This document shows positions 61,441-64,000 of a stretch of DNA of 64,000 bases, piece by piece. A model generated the notes under the pieces. It ran no database searches. It saw only the letters and a program-made list of their open reading frames with translations, and was not told where the DNA came from. Source of the stretch: Arenibacter sp. F20364 (lineage in GTDB: Bacteria > Bacteroidota > Bacteroidia > Flavobacteriales > Flavobacteriaceae). The stretch covers positions 124,001 through 188,000 of the forward strand of contig NZ_JALKBD010000010.1 of the NCBI RefSeq assembly GCF_023015905.1. Reading direction: 5' to 3'. Every line of letters begins with the position of its first letter. The stretch's first letter is position 1. The position numbers and the translations under genes are program-made.

Positions 61441-61944
61441 TCACCTTATTAATTCAAATTCCACATCATTATCATCCAAATCTCTAATTCTGGTAAATTC
61501 AAGTCGTTCCAGCAGTTGTATTGCCTTTTTGTTTTCTTGGCTTGTTATGGCCCAAATTCGTTTTAAACCAATGTTATTTATTCCAAAATCTATGGCCAAT
61601 AACATGGCTGAGGTCATAAAACCTTGTCCACGGTAATGGGGCAATAGCACGCAACCTAGTTCTCCTTCCCCTTTGTCAAGGCCACGATAGTAACCGCAAG
61701 TCCCCACAATTTTGTTGGTTCTGTTGTCAAAAATCCCCCAATGAATGGAGTTGCCATCCTCATAATCTTTATTGATCTTTGAATTCATTACAATCGCCTG
61801 TTGTAAAGATGTGGCCTGGGTAGCGTCATAAAATGAAATGTCTATAATGTCATTAATGTCTGAATCCCGAATCTGTCGTAACGATATATTGAAATTAGAA
61901 ACACGGGGAAAATTTAAATAAGGAGGCGTATTGATTTTGCTCAT
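61441..61944 (-). CDS. RimJ/RimL-type GNAT acetyltransferase
   Basis: Cytoplasmic GNAT protein of 167 residues, type 3 (ribosomal-protein acetyltransferase-like). Motifs LRQIRDSDINDIIDISFYD, IVGTCGYYRGLDKGEGELGC, the acetyl-CoA loop HYRGQGFMTSAM and IWAITSQENKKAIQLLERLEF. Such proteins acetylate N-termini or small amines; the target is not readable. Confidence 0.88.
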   Translation of the reverse strand: MSKINTPPYLNFPRVSNFNISLRQIRDSDINDIIDISFYDATQATSLQQAIVMNSKINKDYEDGNSIHWGIFDNRTNKIVGTCGYYRGLDKGEGELGCVLLPHYRGQGFMTSAMLLAIDFGINNIGLKRIWAITSQENKKAIQLLERLEFTRIRDLDDNDVEFELIR

Positions 61945-62011
61945 TGATACCTGGGTTTAATTGAGGTTACTTGGTGCCATGGATTCTATTAACTTGGCGC
62001 TAAGCGATATG

Positions 62012-62149
62012 TTAATGTTGTCTATCAACCGTATAATTCAGTTCTGTTGATCCGTAAGTAAATAGTAGGGTACTCACTAGTTCCAGTTTTATTTTGTCCT
62101 TGATGTCTACAAACAGAGGAATTCCTTCCCCAATTATAATTGGATTTGA
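62012..62149 (-). pseudogene. C-terminal relic of a dihydrofolate-reductase-like (RibD_C) gene
   Basis: The minus strand reads SNPIIIGEGIPLFVDIKDK followed by LELVSTLLFTYGSTELNYTV and a stop at 62012. This matches the last 40 residues of DHFR-family/RibD-C proteins (IGEGIPLF, then a beta-strand with V..Y.V). The frame is closed by a stop just upstream, so only the tail survives. Confidence 0.6.
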
Positions 62150-62195
62150 TTACAAGTTACACTATACCTCATAAGTTGAATATGGTAATTGCGAT

Positions 62196-62375
62196 TTATT
62201 TAGCGTCTTTAACTATCCAAATGTAGTTGTAGTATCTTTGCCCACCTTCATCTGTTGGTCCATTTTCATGTTCTGTATCAAAGGGGACAGCCACTACACC
62301 GTGAAAATCCAATCCATCCGGATTTACAGCCCGTACAAAAAGCTGACTTGTAAGGTAGTGCCATCTAATTATTTT
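62196..62375 (-). pseudogene. C-terminal relic of an unidentified gene
   Basis: The minus strand has an uninterrupted, protein-like tail from 62375 to the TAA at 62196: RWHYLTSQLFVRAVNPDG, GVVAVPFDTEHENGPTDEG and RYYNYIWIVKDAK. The frame is stopped just upstream (TAG), so the N-terminal part is missing. I do not recognise the parent family. Confidence 0.5.
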
Positions 62376-62423
62376 CTAATTATACGAAGTCATTGTGGTT
62401 TGAAAGTTTTGAATTCAAATTAT

Positions 62424-63446
62424 TTATTTATTATAAATGAATTTTTCCTCAATCAGTTCTTTGTTTACCATCATTGCTGTCGTTGTTCCCATTGCTACTG
62501 CGTTTGCGACTGTTCGCAGGCGGGTTACGTTATCGCCACATGCAAAAACGCCTTTGATTCTCGTTTGGTGGGAAGTATCAATATTAATGTAGCCGTCTTT
62601 GGTAAGTTCACAGCCTAATTGTTCAGGTATCTGGCAATTTTGCTCGAATGGCAGCCGAGTGTAAATGGCCCTAACCATTTTCTTCGAGCCGTCTGTAAAT
62701 ATGATATTTTGAAGATGTCCATTGCTGTGTTCTAATTCTTCAATTTCTTTTTCTACTATTTTAATGTGATGACTTTCAAGGTTTGCTGTTTGTTCGGCAG
62801 TCAATGTTGATTTTCCATTTGTAAATAATGTCAAATCCTTTGTCCAATTTGAAATAAGCTTAGAAAATTCAAATCCATATTCTCCATTGCCCAAAATTCC
62901 TGTTGTTTCGGTTTTTACTTCGTATCCATGGCAATAAGGACAGTGTAAAACCGAAATTCCCCAACACTCGGAAAAACCTTTGATATTGGACATTTCATCT
63001 TTAATTCCCGTTGCGAAAATCAACTTGTTTGCAGTGAGTTTTTTTCCAGTTGATGTTTGCATTTCAAAACCATTTTCAGTTTTACTTGCATTTGTTGCCA
63101 AATCATTTAAAAATTCAACTGTGTTATACTTTGACAGCTGTTGCTTTGCAAGGATTGTAATTTCTTGAGGTGTTTTTCCGTCTTGCGTCAAAAAGTTATG
63201 TGAATGTGGGGTTTGCCTATTACAAGGTTCCCCGCTATCGATAATCAGTACTTTTCTTAAAGCCCTGCCTAGTGTCATTGCAGCTGCAAGTCCTGAATAA
63301 CTCCCTCCTATAATGATTACATCAAAGTGCTTTTTATTTGTCATTTCATTTTTATTTAATACTAAGTTGATAGTAATAGGAAGGGCAAATGCTGTTAGCA
63401 TAAGCCCACTTTGTTTAATGAAGTTTTTCCTGTTAAGGTTTTTCAT
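62424..63446 (-). CDS. thioredoxin-reductase-like FAD oxidoreductase with leader
   Basis: FAD/NAD(P)-dependent oxidoreductase of 340 residues. FAD motif IIGGSYSGLAAAMTLGRA (45-62), redox pair C169-P-Y-C172 in LHCPYCHGYE, NAD-site ILGNGEYGFEFSKL and GVFACGDN near the C-terminus. It differs from trxB in starting with a 34-residue extension that carries NRKNFIKQSG and a hydrophobic stretch, like a Tat or Sec signal. A shorter start at 63344 (MTNKKHFDVII) would give a cytoplasmic enzyme. It overlaps the DUF2798 gene by 14 nt. Confidence 0.85.
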   Translation of the reverse strand: MKNLNRKNFIKQSGLMLTAFALPITINLVLNKNEMTNKKHFDVIIIGGSYSGLAAAMTLGRALRKVLIIDSGEPCNRQTPHSHNFLTQDGKTPQEITILAKQQLSKYNTVEFLNDLATNASKTENGFEMQTSTGKKLTANKLIFATGIKDEMSNIKGFSECWGISVLHCPYCHGYEVKTETTGILGNGEYGFEFSKLISNWTKDLTLFTNGKSTLTAEQTANLESHHIKIVEKEIEELEHSNGHLQNIIFTDGSKKMVRAIYTRLPFEQNCQIPEQLGCELTKDGYINIDTSHQTRIKGVFACGDNVTRLRTVANAVAMGTTTAMMVNKELIEEKFIYNK

Positions 63447-63654
63447 TTTTGGATATTCTTTGCAGTATTTTATTTACCAATGGTAGGCCTACAAATACCA
63501 TCCATGGAACCAGCACTATTGTTAATGAAAGTGTTTTTATATACAAGGGAAGGTTGGTTAAATAGCTTCCAAGCAAAACATTAAATATTGTAATGGAGGG
63601 ATAAATCACTATCCATACCTTAATTGCCTGTATGATTTTTGCTTTTGTAGTCAT
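63433..63654 (-). CDS. DUF2798 small membrane protein
   Basis: A 73-residue inner-membrane protein with two helices (IYPSITIFNVLLGSYLTN and LSLTIVLVPWMVFVGLPLV), typical of DUF2798, which has no known role. It overlaps the oxidoreductase gene by 14 nt, and its start lies 10 nt after the SDR stop, so the three genes form one operon. Confidence 0.85.
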   Translation of the reverse strand: MTTKAKIIQAIKVWIVIYPSITIFNVLLGSYLTNLPLYIKTLSLTIVLVPWMVFVGLPLVNKILQRISKNEKP

Positions 63655-63664
63655 TTCTATTATT

Positions 63665-64000
63665 TTATGGTTTTATTATTTGTCCTGTTACGGATCCAAA
63701 CAAACTTTTCTTGAAGCCATATTCCAACTGTTTCATTGTTGTAGGAGTTTCACCAGGGAAATATGGAAAATATTGCGGAGAATTTTCAATGACAGTTGGG
63801 CTTACTGCATTGATTCGAATACCGCTCTCCAGTTCAATGGCCGCTGCCCGTACAAATGCTTCAACAGCTCCGTTTGCGGCCGAGGCATTGGCAAAATGTA
63901 ATTGTGGCTCGTAGGTCAGTGCCCCTGAGATTAAAGTAAAGGAACCTTTGGGTTTAATGTAATGCTGACCGATGAGTACCAAATTGATTTGTCCCATCAT
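63665..64000 (-). CDS. short-chain dehydrogenase (SDR), partial
   Basis: C-terminal 111 residues of a SDR, cut by the window edge; the start lies beyond 64000. Core strand SFTLISGALTYEP (with the catalytic-region Ser), FVRAAAIELESGIRINAVSP and the C-terminal SVTGQIIKP. The usual YxxxK of SDRs is replaced, with NASAANGAV where Y-S-A-S-K-A-A-V is expected, so the classical Tyr and Lys are absent. It is the first gene of the DUF2798/oxidoreductase operon. Confidence 0.8.
   Translation of the reverse strand: MMGQINLVLIGQHYIKPKGSFTLISGALTYEPQLHFANASAANGAVEAFVRAAAIELESGIRINAVSPTVIENSPQYFPYFPGETPTTMKQLEYGFKKSLFGSVTGQIIKP

Noticed and set aside
62238-62618. Rightward open frame of 126 codons
   Set aside because: It is antisense to the TrxR-like gene end and a relic, with cysteine- and aromatic-rich composition typical of a shadow frame.

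Overview
The window looks like chromosomal DNA of a marine Flavobacteriaceae bacterium (Bacteroidota) of the Maribacter, Zobellia or Arenibacter kind. This rests on a SusC/SusD pair, a one-protein hybrid two-component system, exported sulfatase and glycosidase genes, many SPII lipoproteins, AT-rich intergenic DNA, Bacteroidota-type -7 elements (TAnnTTTG) and families typical of flavobacteria. No rRNA, tRNA, CRISPR array, phage or intact insertion sequence was seen. Everything is read by eye; no database search was run.  Region 1 (1-13.8 kb) looks like a glycan-use locus. A GH109-type exported enzyme faces a rightward series: hybrid sensor/regulator, DUF5077/DUF3472 lipoprotein, sulfatase, M28 peptidase, a lipoprotein formylglycine-generating enzyme (FGE), galK and galT. 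The FGE has both catalytic cysteines and would mature the Cys-type sulfatase. GalK and GalT would pass released galactose to the Leloir pathway. Sulfated, galactose- or GalNAc-containing glycans are the inferred substrates. Five tandem GAAACCA repeats lie just before the sulfatase start.  Region 2 (13.8-25.6 kb) holds a CbpA/CbpM chaperone pair, a universal stress protein, thioredoxin reductase, a SusC/SusD pair with no enzymes beside it, and a translationally coupled dipeptide epimerase plus BioF-like PLP enzyme.  Region 3 (25.6-35 kb) holds a leftward set (DUF4870, PadR, PspC, head-GIN DUF2807), then mostly rightward housekeeping genes (DUF4442, AIM24, DUF2461, NudK, MsrA), a PBP4-type DacB and a small conserved 65-residue protein.  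Region 4 (35-45 kb) is stress and transport: OxyR with C199/C208, a TolC/MacB-like permease/HlyD export set without an ATPase, Dps behind a 24-bp perfect palindrome, a phosphoesterase lipoprotein, DoxX and an SLC12-like transporter.  Region 5 (45-55 kb) contains amidohydrolase, VOC, DUF2914, GH105, ACT and Gfo/Idh/MocA genes, plus two decayed gene remnants. Region 6 (55-64 kb) has a compact Crp-cyclase-YdcZ-GNAT-nitroreductase operon, small membrane proteins and acetyltransferases, a stretch with two truncated gene relics, and a thioredoxin-reductase-like/DUF2798/SDR operon that runs off the right edge.
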